Positions 34,148 to 43,484 of a stretch of 64,000 nt of DNA are shown here, in pieces; within the stretch, counting starts at the first letter, position 1; each line of letters starts with the position of its first letter. Where the stretch lies: assembly GCA_025531455.1 (NCBI GenBank), contig JAMYHL010000024.1:434001-498000 (forward strand), written 5' to 3'. Made by a program: the position numbers and the translations under genes. The DNA is from Apiotrichum sp. Y4204. Taxonomy: Eukaryota > Basidiomycota > Tremellomycetes > Trichosporonales > Trichosporonaceae. The notes beneath the pieces are model-generated. The model was given only the letters and a program-made list of their open reading frames with translations, did no database searches and was not told the DNA's origin.

Positions 34148-35006
34148 ATGCTCCTCTCCAAAGTCCTCTTCACCCTCGCGACCGGTAAGTTCTTCCCCTC
34201 TATATCAACTGACCCCAGCGACGACCGCCCTCGCTGCCTCGCGCGGCGCCTACATGGCCCGCCTTTTCAGCTCGAGCCGCTACCACCTCCGCTCACTCGA
34301 GGACCGCCAGCTTAGCAACACCCCGCTCGACCCCAGCGCCATCTCGGCAGAGTGTCAGCCCCGCTGCGCCGCCCTCGTCGACCTCTACACCACCTGCAAG
34401 CCGGGCGAAACCGACCCCGCCGAGCTCGTCTCGAACGGGTGTATCAGCAAGTTCTGTGAGGTGAGTCCCTGTGTGGGGGCCTCTATCCTTGTGCTTTGTC
34501 TCCACTTGTGTTCTATATTTATTTCAAGAACTCTTACTCACACGCAGCCCTCCACAAATGCCAAGATTGCCGACTGCGTCAAGTGCGACATGCTCGCCGT
34601 GGGCGCGAGCCAGGACCAGGTCGACATGACGCTGCGTGGTCTCGCCGCTGCGTGTGGCAACATCGGCACCGGTACCAACCCCACCGAGCTTCCCGTCAAC
34701 CCTCCTTCCGTCACTAGTGGTCCCCCCGTGTTTGCGGACCCTACTCCCGGCACCCCCGATGCCACCGGCAAGCCCATCGGCATGGCTAGCGGAACCCAGG
34801 CCGCCCCCGGCGCCCAGTCCGACTCTCCCATGCACTCTGGCAGCGCCGCTCCCTCCGGTATCGTCCCTCCCAGGCCCTCCGGTTCTGCCCCTCCTTCTCC
34901 CTCCGCTTCTGCCCCTCCCGTAGTCAGGCCCGGAAGTGGCGCCGCTGCCAACACTCTCTCGTCGGCTCTTGTGCTCGTCGCGATCGGCGTTCACTACGCC
35001 CTTTAG
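34148..35006 (+). CDS. Cys-rich secreted protein with probable GPI anchor
   Basis: Three exons: 34148-34184, 34219-34460 and 34548-35006, coding for 245 aa. The N-terminus MLLSKVLFTLATATTALAA is a signal peptide. The mature N-terminal half has eight Cys with spacing C-x3-C-x9-C-x14-C-x4-C-x10-C-x2-C-x22-C, resembling small Cys-rich modules common in basidiomycete surface proteins but not matching the CFEM spacing I know. A long Pro/Ser/Gly/Ala stalk follows, ending in a hydrophobic tail (SSALVLVAIGVHYAL) after a small-residue GAAAN region, a typical GPI omega-site arrangement. It is likely displayed on the plasma membrane or cell wall; function is unknown. Confidence 0.8.
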
Positions 35007-35617
35007 GAGTTTCCAGGTTTCCAGCTTATCGCTTCAGGGATTTTGAGATTCCAGAGATACCTACCGTAGCTACCACCTGCCTTTGGCATCGTGATTTCTG
35101 CATACTAGTTCCCTACAGATGAATATTGGTTTGATAATTTATATGCTTAGGTGCATCACCAGTTGATAACGAGCCAGAGGAGGAGCACCAAGCTAAAGAG
35201 GCCAAGAGCGTTGCGGTGTGAGAGGCGACGACGGACGAGGGACGGTCGCGCAGGAGCGGCGGTCGCACAGGTGACCGGGAAGGGAAGGGGTGGGGAAGCA
35301 CAAAATTTGGTTGTGGTGGTCGTGGTCGTGAGCGGCGCGGAGAGGGATGACTCGGCCGACGAGAGAGCCGACGGCGTGCGAGGACGTGGCGGGGTGGGGA
35401 TTGCAGAGACAGTGGTATGCGCGTGCGGAAGGGAAAGTGAGATAGGCAATGCAGCAGTCGGAAATCGAGAAGAGGAACCGGAACGCTGGAGGCAACGAGG
35501 AGAGAGTGCTCGGTGTTCTCGAGCTCAGGATCGAAGTCTGCTCTGTAACTCGCAGACAACTCACTTGCGTCGCAGCCCAGACCAGACAACAGACCTACAC
35601 CAACCTCGACCTTGTCC
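35007..35617. other. Convergent 3' region with a possible hydrophobic tail exon
   Basis: The interval lies between the stop codons of the GPI-type protein gene (+) and the disordered protein (-). On the minus strand it holds an open frame ending with ALGLFSLVLLLWLVINW (stop at 35156), as well as a GTGAGT donor and a TTGCCTCCAG acceptor. These could mean that the upstream minus gene is longer than modelled; I could not find a join that keeps the frame. Confidence 0.35.
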
Positions 35618-37984
35618 TCAGTCCTGGGAATGAACGCTGTTTCGCCTTGTCCGCCCAATCCTCCACCACTGGTAGAGGCTTCCGTTGGACGACACGGGGC
35701 GGATCCTGGGGGTGGCGGCCGGGAGGGGCACGGTGGTGGAGCTCGAGCTGGGAGGGGCCGAGGAGGTGCTCGGTCCGGGGTGGTGGCCCGGTTCCTGAGG
35801 TCCGCGGTGGGGAGATCCCCCCTCGCGCCCGCTTCCCTCGGCCCAGATGATGCTCGGACGTCTATGTGGCAGCGAGCGGGGCGAGCGACCGGGACTGGTG
35901 GGGGTGCGCGCGGTGCCGGGCCCAGAGCGCGTGCGAGAAGGGTTGCCGGAGGTGTCACAGACGGCGCTGCGGGGGGAGGAGTTGCGGGACATTGCGGCGG
36001 ATTTGAGTGAGTCGGAAACGGACGCGGACGTGGACTGGGCGGATGCGACCGAAGGGCGCGAATCGTGTTTCTTCGCCTGGGCGGGTCCGGGATCGAACGC
36101 GGGTTTCGGAGGGTCCCCGGGATCAGGCTCCGAGGCAGCGTTGGACTCAAGCTCAGCGGGCTGTGCGGGATCGTGCCGTTTGTGGGCAAAAATGGTAAGA
36201 TTCTCGTTCTCGGCGGAAATATTGACATTGTCGGCAGTGGACGAGGGACAGCTCTCAAACCCGGCGGACGCGGGGGACGTCGTGGGAGGAGAGGAAGTTT
36301 CATTAGGTGGAATGTCAATGTATGCCTCGCTGCGGAGTGATGCGCCGTCTCCTAGTATATCATTCGAGGACGCGATAGACGGCGCAATGACTTTTAAGCC
36401 TGGCACGGCGGGCTTAGCTCCGAGGGAGGGGAGGTTCCAGAGGGGCGTGGCTATCGGGAATGTCGGGCCAGATGGTTCGGGCAGGGTGGGGGATGTGGAG
36501 CGCGGCGCACCGAGCTCGCCGAGCTCGCCCCTCAGTGCTTGGGAGTAAGTGAAGAAAGGGGTGGCGACCTCGAATGTCGGCCCGAGCGGGTCGTCGGGCG
36601 AGGCTGGCTCTTCGGGGTCCAGGCGGGGTGGGTACCTGAAGAGCGGGTCGAGTGGGAAGGCTGGGCCATTAGGGATGGGGCGGGTGTGTGCACCTGTGCG
36701 CTTGGGCGACCAGAAGGACGGGGCGAGAGGCAAGCTGGGGTCGAGCGGAGGGGAGGCTGGCGGGCGGGCGGGGACGAAGAACGGGGTCGGGAGGTCGAAT
36801 GTCGGCCCGAGGGGTTCGATAGGGGACGCGGGGCCGTCGGGCGCGAGGACCCGCGACGCGCGCCGCGACGGGGTGAAGAATGGCGTGGCGATTTCGAAGG
36901 TTGGGCCGAGTGGCGGTGTGGGCCGGTCTTCTGGAGTCGGTGCAGAAGGGGAGTAGATTGGCGTGGCCATTTCAGGCGTCGGGCCGGGATGCGGCGAAGC
37001 GGGGCGCGGAGCTGCGAGCGGGCCAGGTCGCGGGGTAGCGGCCCGAGTGGGCGGGAGGGAGGCGGTGGCGGGGTACGCCGTGGTGCTGCGCGACGGGGCC
37101 GCGAGCGGGCGTGGTTCGGAGACGGTCGGTGCTCGAGAGCGCCGGTGCGGGTCTGGAGAGCGCGCCGACTCGCTATCGAGGATATCGAGGCTCTGGAGCT
37201 GGGGGCCCGGGGAGTGGGGGCTCGGGCGGGGGTGGGTCTCGGCTGCAGAGATGATCTCGGGTTCGGGCTTGAAGAGGACCGACTCTCGCCTCGGTGCGGG
37301 CGATGAGGGCGTCGTGGGCGGGGTGCTGAGCAGGGGTTTCTGCTCTTTCTGCTCGGGCCCGGAAGAACTTGCCGATAAATGCGGCTGCGCAGCGAGCCGG
37401 TCGGATGACAGGAGTGCCACGGGTACGCCGGGCGACGGGACTTGGAGCGGCGACGCGCTCGTTGATGGCGAGGTGGTGAGGGACTGCGGTTAGTTCAGTG
37501 AGATGGAGCGACAGAGACAAAGAGCTGATTACTATTTGGTGCTCCAAGCGACCACGGCTCTCGCACTCACATGCGGCGTGCCGACCTGGATCGGCTCATC
37601 AAGCTCGACAATACCCTTGCGCGTCCATACCCTGCTTTGCGTCCCGCGACACTCGTCGAGGATCGAGGCGTCGACAGCCTCCGCAAACGCATTAAACGTC
37701 GTGTAGGTGCCGATAAGGAGATGGAAATACTCCCTGTTGTAGATCATCCAGTCGCAGACCTCCATCACGACCGTGTGGTAGATGTGCATGACTTGGCGGA
37801 GTTTGGCCTCGTATTCGCGATCGCGGAGGCGGCCGCCGAGCGTCTCGTGCCGGTTATAAAGGGCCTTCCGCGCCAGCGCGGGGAAGAGGACCTCGCGCAG
37901 ATCCGCATTCTCCGCCTCGCTCAGCTGCCAGACCAGCAGCTGCCGGCACTTTGTGATGTAGCCCCAGACCTCGTCCTCGTTCAT
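35618..37984 (-). CDS. 759-aa protein: helical N-terminal domain plus long disordered region with GPTF(E/D)xATPFF repeats
   Basis: Two exons: 37571-37984 (138 codons) and 35618-37483, joined in phase by an 87-bp GTGAGT...CGCAG intron. The first 138 residues are a compact, helix-prone unrecognised domain (WGYITKCRQLLVWQL, LFPALARKALYNR, VCDWMIYNREYFHLLIG). The remainder is Pro/Ser/Thr-rich and low-complexity. Within about residues 300-490 it repeats a short motif: TPEMATPIY, GPTFEIATPFF, GPTFDLPTPFF, GPTFEVATPFF and GPTFPIATPLW, spaced about 30-80 residues apart. Such repeats suggest multivalent binding to one partner. The family is not recognised. The C-terminal end may be incomplete (see the region downstream). 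Confidence 0.65.
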
Positions 37985-38561
37985 GCGGCGGGGGCTTGGG
38001 TGAGATGGGGGGATTAGCGGGGACAGGGTGGTGGTTGTAGTGAGTGTGGGTGAGTAGTGAGCGTATGTGGTGGGAGTACAGTAGTGTTGCGGAGAGGTTC
38101 TCAGCGCGGAGGGTTATATGGGTGTTGTGTTGGCATCCCTATTCCATTGTCAAGACGCGGTCAGAGCGCTTGTACCCATCGCAAGCACTGCGTGCGACAT
38201 GACTTTGTGACGGTCAATAGGAGCTGAGAATGGACAGTCGGAAGGAAACAAATGCCGGATTGGTGCAGGGTCTGTTTCTTATGCCACCACAAAATGAAGG
38301 CGTGAATGCGTCCCAGCCCCAGCCGTTGCGTCCTGGCTGTAACGGTCATCTGGTGAACGTTTGTGGTCTCGGGTTCAGCATCTCGGTCCCACGCACGGGT
38401 CGCGCGCCAGCCTGAGATTACTGGTAACCTGAGGCGAGTGGCGTCGCCCCCCGGAGTGCTTCGCTTTTTCTGGCACTCCGAGGGGTTGTCAGTTGGTCCC
38501 GGGGTTAGTAACTCGTGAGTAAGATGAGGATGGAAATGCATATGGGCGGAATTACTGTACA
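37985..38561. other. Promoter of the 759-aa protein gene / RFC4 3' flank
   Basis: A 577-bp interval without a gene. It separates the start of the disordered-protein gene from the RFC4 stop, both on the minus strand. No distinct regulatory motif was recognised. Confidence 0.45.
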
Positions 38562-39833
38562 CTACAACTTGAGCAGCTCGGGCTTGATACTCATGCGACA
38601 AAGACGGGCGACCATGCCGCCGAGCTGGACGAGGGTGCCGACGCCCTCGAGAATACGCATGTGCGTCCACCCGACCTCCTGCGGTGTGAGCCAAGTTCGA
38701 GAGGTAGCAAATGAGGATTTCACCTCCACCCTGACTCACACGAATAAACTCGAGCTTCATGTACTCTGGCAGATGGTCCATGGTCTTGAGCACGCGGAAG
38801 AGGGTCACGACAATGTCGACGGCCGAGTATCCCTGGTCCCACAGCGAGTGGATAAACTCTAGAGCGCCGTCGATATCTCCCTCCTGGCACTTGCCGACCA
38901 TTTTGCGGATGACTTTCGGGTGTGGCTGGTCGCAGATCTTGAACACATTGTCCTGGCTCACGAACCCGAAGCCACTCCATGTCGACTGTAGATTGTTGAT
39001 CGCCTGACGCATGTCGCCCTCGGCTGTGAAGATGAGGGCCTCGAGGCCTTGCTCGTTGTACTGCACCTTCTCCATGGCGCAAATCTCCTGCAGGCGCTTG
39101 AGAACCTCGGCGTCCCTCAGTTTGCTGTATCGCAGGATTGCGCAACGCGACTGAATCGGCTCGATAATCTTGTTGCTCATGTTGCATGCGAGTGCGAAAC
39201 GCGTCGTGTTCGAATAGATCTCCATCGTTCGCCGCAATGCTTGCTGAGCACCGGCCGTCATCCTGAAGTCAGTCAATCGCAGTAAGCTCAGGCAGCTAGA
39301 GACGACAATCTTAGCGGCCCGTTTATCGTCAGGCGTGACTCACGAGTCCGCCTCGTCGAGAATAATAATCTTATGCCGTCCCGGTGGCAGCGTGACCTTC
39401 CTCTGCGCAAACGACTTGATCTTATTACGAACGACATCAATACCACGCTCGTCGGAAGCGTTGAGCTCTAGCACTCCCTCCTTGTACGCGTCGCCGAGCA
39501 GCGCGTGCGCAAGACAGTGGATCGACGTCGTCTTGCCGATACCCGGCAGGCCCTGGGGTCAGAAGGTGGGTTGAGGTGGTGGGTACCCACAGAGATAATG
39601 ATATGTGGCATGTTGCCATCCTCCGCAATGACCTTCAGGCGGTCAACCGTCTCCGAGTTGCCGACAATGTCGGAGAGAAGGAGCGGGCGGTACTTCTCGA
39701 CCCTGCGGTTAACGACCTGTGAAGCGGCTCGTGCCAAAGCATTCATGAGCAGCACTCACCAAGGCATCTCATACGACTCCGCGTCGGCATGCTTCGCCGT
39801 CGGCGGCGGCACCTTTGATGACGAGGACGCCAT
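38562..39833 (-). CDS. RFC4: Replication factor C subunit RFC4 (human RFC2 type)
   Basis: Five exons: 39760-39833, 39591-39702, 39344-39552, 38740-39262 and 38562-38678, coding for 344 aa. All RFC boxes are present: PWVEKYRP, LSDIVGN, Walker A in [31 protein letters not shown], Walker B in [17 protein letters not shown], the SRC arginine-finger motif in [10 protein letters not shown], and [15 protein letters not shown]. The WVEKYRP start and the C-terminal [11 protein letters not shown] match yeast Rfc4. It is part of the clamp loader that places PCNA on DNA. The second exon uses acceptor CGCAG (39703) because only this gives WVEKYRP. Two MCB-like ACGCGT sites lie in its promoter. Confidence 0.95.
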
Positions 39834-40795
39834 CGTGCTGTGTATAAGTGTGGAGCGTGAGGGTGAGAAAGTGGAGTGGTGGTTGATTTGTTGTTGTTCT
39901 GCTCGCTGCCAGAAAGTTGACTGGACGTGATGATGCACAGAGGACGCAAGACGCGACGCGTAGCGGAATCAAATGACGACGCGTGGGGGATGTCCGGAAA
40001 TAAAAGCCTCTGGAAGGGTGCCACACTCGGAGTCCGCCGCAAAGTCCGATCTCGCACCTACTCGCCACCACTCGGGACGTCGCCGACGCCTGGCGCCTGG
40101 CGGCTGCGCGGTGTATAAATCTTTGGCGACTGTTGTTGTTTTCCTTTCTTCTCTCCAAGGGCCCGGTCCGGCGCCGTTCGCGGCGCCGGCGCTCGACACC
40201 ACGGAAGCGCCCTCTCTCTGGGCGTATAGTTCCTGTCGACGGGACACGGCTTCCCCGAGAATGACCTCTGCGCGTTTGAGCGCGTCCAGCTGCCTGACCC
40301 AAGACGCTCCGCCGCAACGGCGTTGATGTGTCGCGATAGGCTGGCGCGCACGCGGGCAGGGGCCTCCGTTATTCTATATCCTGGCCTAGGTCGTCGACCG
40401 ATGAGGTTGTGGAGAAACCAACGGCGTGACATTTCTTGACAGATTACAGAGTTTATGAATGTGGTTAATAGTGACTGGACTGGTGATCTTGTGACTGTTG
40501 TCGAGCGTAGATTGTCTGGCAGCACGGATTGGTAAGCGGGGAAGAGCATATCTGCGTCGGACTCATGACCTGGGGAGCGGAGGAGGAATGGTGGCGACGG
40601 ATGGCTTGTCACCGATGCCATCAGCGATACTGCATAATTATTTGTCGCTCTTCCACCAACAGTCCGAGCCGTGCAAAATCTGACCGCAGCCCGTTTTCCA
40701 GCCCTACGAGCCTGTGCCGATTGCGTCACTCACAAAACCAAAACTTTCGACGTCGACCTCCACTTGCACACCACTCCCGAGCTCACTTCTCGACG
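39834..40795. promoter_or_regulatory. Divergent promoter region of RFC4 and the LYR-motif gene
   Basis: A 962-bp interval between divergent start codons. Two ACGCGT words lie at 39956-39961 and 39979-39984, 123-151 bp upstream of the RFC4 ATG. Confidence 0.55.
39956..39984. promoter_or_regulatory. Paired MCB-like elements (ACGCGT x2)
   Basis: Two perfect palindromic ACGCGT hexamers lie 23 bp apart. ACGCGT is the MBF (Mbp1-Swi6) binding core that drives G1/S genes in fungi, and RFC genes are known MBF targets in yeasts. Confidence 0.6.
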
Positions 40796-42007
40796 ATGAG
40801 CCGCGCGACCGAACGACAAGTCAAGCAGCTCCGGCGCCTCGTCCCCTTCCAGCCCTCGCACGCAGTGCCGGCCCCGCGCGTGCGGCTGCAGGCCGCGCTT
40901 CCGTTCCACTCAGATCCAGCGCATACGATACCAACAAAATGGGCACTATACCGGCCCCTTCTGCGGGCACTGCGGGGCGGCGCGCGCCTCCGCGCCGCCG
41001 TCCCCGATACAGCGCTGAAGGTCGCCCGCGCGCACCCCGCCGCTGCCGAAACGGCCGCTCGACACAACCCCCCACAGGAGTGGGAGACGCCCGTCCCGCA
41101 CCGCCTGAACCGCCGCACAAAGGGCACACAGTACAAGCCGCCGCAGCGCGTCGCCCTCGAGTATTTCCCGTGGGACGCGGACGCGCCGGCATTCCCGCCG
41201 TCCACGCCTGACGCAGCACACCCCCGCCTCCTTGACCATCTTCGCGCACGCTGGCGTAAGGGCCGGCACATGTTCTCCCTCCCTGCCGCCCGCGAGTTCC
41301 TCTCAACTGAAATGGCGACGCTCGCGGCACTCCAGTCGCCGGCATCGCACAAGGAACTCATCAAGACTCTCGAGGCTGGCGCCGAGCGCTTCGCCAAGAC
41401 GCACGCGTCGTTTGTTCACGCGGAGAAAAAGGCCATTGCGGAGGACGACGCGCGCGTCGCGGCGGACGCGGCGCGCCCGCCGTTCGTCACGAGCTCGCTC
41501 ATGCCCCCGAGCATGTACTGGGTGCCGATGCCGCGGCTCAAGCCGCAGCCGGCGCGGCTGTCGATGATGATCCGCCAGCGCGCGCTGCGGCGTACCCGGC
41601 GGCTGACCAAGGAGCGCCGCGCAGACGGCGACATGGAGGATGTCCGCCAAGAAGTGCATTTCTGGCGCTTACTCGGTGTCGATAACCGTGCCACCATTGG
41701 CGACTGGGCGAGCGGCCAGAACGCGGGCAGCTGGCTCGCGGAATACCGCCGATACAAGGACCTCCTGAGCGAGCAGTACGACCGCGAGAACAAGCGCTTC
41801 GCGATGCGGTACTCGGACAAACAGCTCGATGCCGTGCGGGCTTCCCGGAGAAGACGGCACGCGCTCCGTGTCAACAAGGCGCGCGCGGAGCGCGGTCTCG
41901 GGCCGCTGTTTAATCAGGACGGGAGCAAGGTCGAGGGTGCGACGGGCTCTGCGTACGAGGTCGACCGCCAACGGAAGGAGATGGAAGCGGAGGGAAAAGA
42001 CGGGTGA
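40796..42007 (+). CDS. LYR-motif protein, probably mitochondrial
   Basis: A single exon of 403 aa. Near residue 48 the sequence TKWALYRPLLRALR carries the LYR tripeptide followed by the basic/hydrophobic helix of the Complex1_LYR fold, which binds acyl-carrier protein and acts in Fe-S or respiratory-complex assembly. The rest is Arg/Ala-rich with several basic helices (MMIRQRALRRTRRLTKERR, RRRRHALRVNKARAERG) and no other recognised domain. At 403 aa it is much longer than ordinary LYRM proteins and resembles the longer fungal LYR proteins with a C-terminal extension. The ATG at 40796 follows a pyrimidine-rich leader; the frame is open upstream but without similarity. Confidence 0.7.
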   Translation: MSRATERQVKQLRRLVPFQPSHAVPAPRVRLQAALPFHSDPAHTIPTKWALYRPLLRALRGGARLRAAVPDTALKVARAHPAAAETAARHNPPQEWETPVPHRLNRRTKGTQYKPPQRVALEYFPWDADAPAFPPSTPDAAHPRLLDHLRARWRKGRHMFSLPAAREFLSTEMATLAALQSPASHKELIKTLEAGAERFAKTHASFVHAEKKAIAEDDARVAADAARPPFVTSSLMPPSMYWVPMPRLKPQPARLSMMIRQRALRRTRRLTKERRADGDMEDVRQEVHFWRLLGVDNRATIGDWASGQNAGSWLAEYRRYKDLLSEQYDRENKRFAMRYSDKQLDAVRASRRRRHALRVNKARAERGLGPLFNQDGSKVEGATGSAYEVDRQRKEMEAEGKDG

Positions 42008-42368
42008 GGGGGAGTGACAAGGAGGCGTGAGGGGGAGGGCAGGAGGCATCTGTCGAGCAGTCGTGGGCAGCAGCTTTCGACACTCGACATAACCAGCAAA
42101 TGAGCATCACGTATCGGCATCATCAGCATTCGCAACAATAGCATTGGCATCACAACAACAACATTGCAACACAATCAGCATCAGCATCAACAACAAGACA
42201 TGAAACACGAAACCCAACTCATTTATCACCCTTCCTTCCCCGACGGACATTGCGATATCCATCGCAGTCCGCATACACAGATGGCTTTCAAATGCCTGCA
42301 TATCACACGGTACCGACTCACACTCCAGACTCTGTTCTCCGACAATGCGGAAGATCTGTGGCTGCGGA

Positions 42369-42607
42369 ATGTGATAGACGACAGCCCAATAATGTGATAG
42401 ACTTCCAGATTTATGAGACACTCTCAGCCTGCAATGTGATAGACCCCGATGGTAGATCTGTCGTCACCGACTTTGATGCACCTACTCCGCATCGATATGA
42501 TAGACCGTAAACTAACCCAGTAATGTGATAGACCTGAGACACTCCTCAGCCGCGATGTGATAGACCCTCGGCTCCTCGAGGCATGTGATAGTCAGGGATG
42601 TGATAGA
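42369..42607 (+). repeat. Array of eight ATGTGATAGAC-like elements
   Basis: Exact copies of ATGTGATAGAC lie at 42369, 42392, 42434, 42523 and 42555; near copies at 42495 (ATATGATAGAC), 42583 (ATGTGATAG) and 42598 (ATGTGATAGA). All are in one orientation with irregular spacing, so this is not a simple tandem repeat. Each contains TGATAG, a match to the HGATAR site of GATA factors. Confidence 0.85.
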
Positions 42608-43456
42608 GATCCATTATAGCTGCCATTCGTGATCCCCTGCATGGCAAGAAGAGGTGATAATGGGTTTCACGGGCTTACGATACGACGGTCACATCGCAGG
42701 ATCAAAAGATCACAGCACAGTACCAGGAGAGTTATCGAGATTGCCCGAGGCCCGATGTCGGAGTCTGACGGGCGCCCCGAGACGAGGTATGAGGGGCCGT
42801 CCTGGTCCAAATGTCATCGTTATTGCATTATTGATTGCCTTCTATGTTACTCCCCCCGATCTGCCAGTTCCAACATGACCACATGAATGGCACAAAGGGG
42901 CAGGACAGACTGGCAGTCTCGGTGAACGCGGTGGACAGCGCGGAGCCCCATGCGCGCCTTGCACATCATCCAGGCGACTGATTTCATAACTTGTGGTGCG
43001 AGTCGAGTTGCGTGCTGCCTTTGCTATTTAATAAAAGCCTATTTAATAACACCGGAATTCAGCATGGGGGAACAGGACAATAGAATCGCATTAATGGCAC
43101 AGAGTACGAATGGGATAGAGGGGAGATAAAGCGCGTGCAGCGCTGGCATGATGGCAATTATGACAACTTCAACTTCAATAGCTGGAGAACAATGAAAATC
43201 ACACGGTTCATACCACGCACAGGCTCCTGCTCACCCACTTCTTCGTGCGGATCCGCGGCCGGTCCGGAGATCGGCACGGTGTTGGCATCGGCTGAATTTT
43301 CTCTGCGTGGTGAAATCATGAACAGCGGTGCGAGGAACATGCTGAAATCACATGAATCCGCAAGAGCCATATGAATGTGAATAGTGAGGGGGTGAATAGC
43401 ATAAACCGCGCTCCGAGCACGCGAGCCGCTGAAACAGGCGAGCACACAACAGCCGT

Positions 43457-43484
43457 ACATGTCATGCCACACATGTCATGCCAC
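43457..43484 (+). repeat. 14-bp tandem repeat ACATGTCATGCCAC x2
   Basis: Two perfect head-to-tail copies followed by an ACATGCTACCATGCTACC degenerate continuation. Confidence 0.8.

Noticed and set aside
34330..34660. CFEM domain in the GPI-type protein
   Set aside because: There are eight Cys, but the spacing and the expected Asp next to Cys do not match the CFEM pattern I know.
35113..36318. 401-codon minus-strand frame overlapping the disordered-protein gene
   Set aside because: A different frame of the same Pro/Ser-rich sequence. The chosen frame carries the regular GPTF...ATPFF repeats and connects to exon 1; this one does not. Its part past 35618 was kept only as a possible extension.
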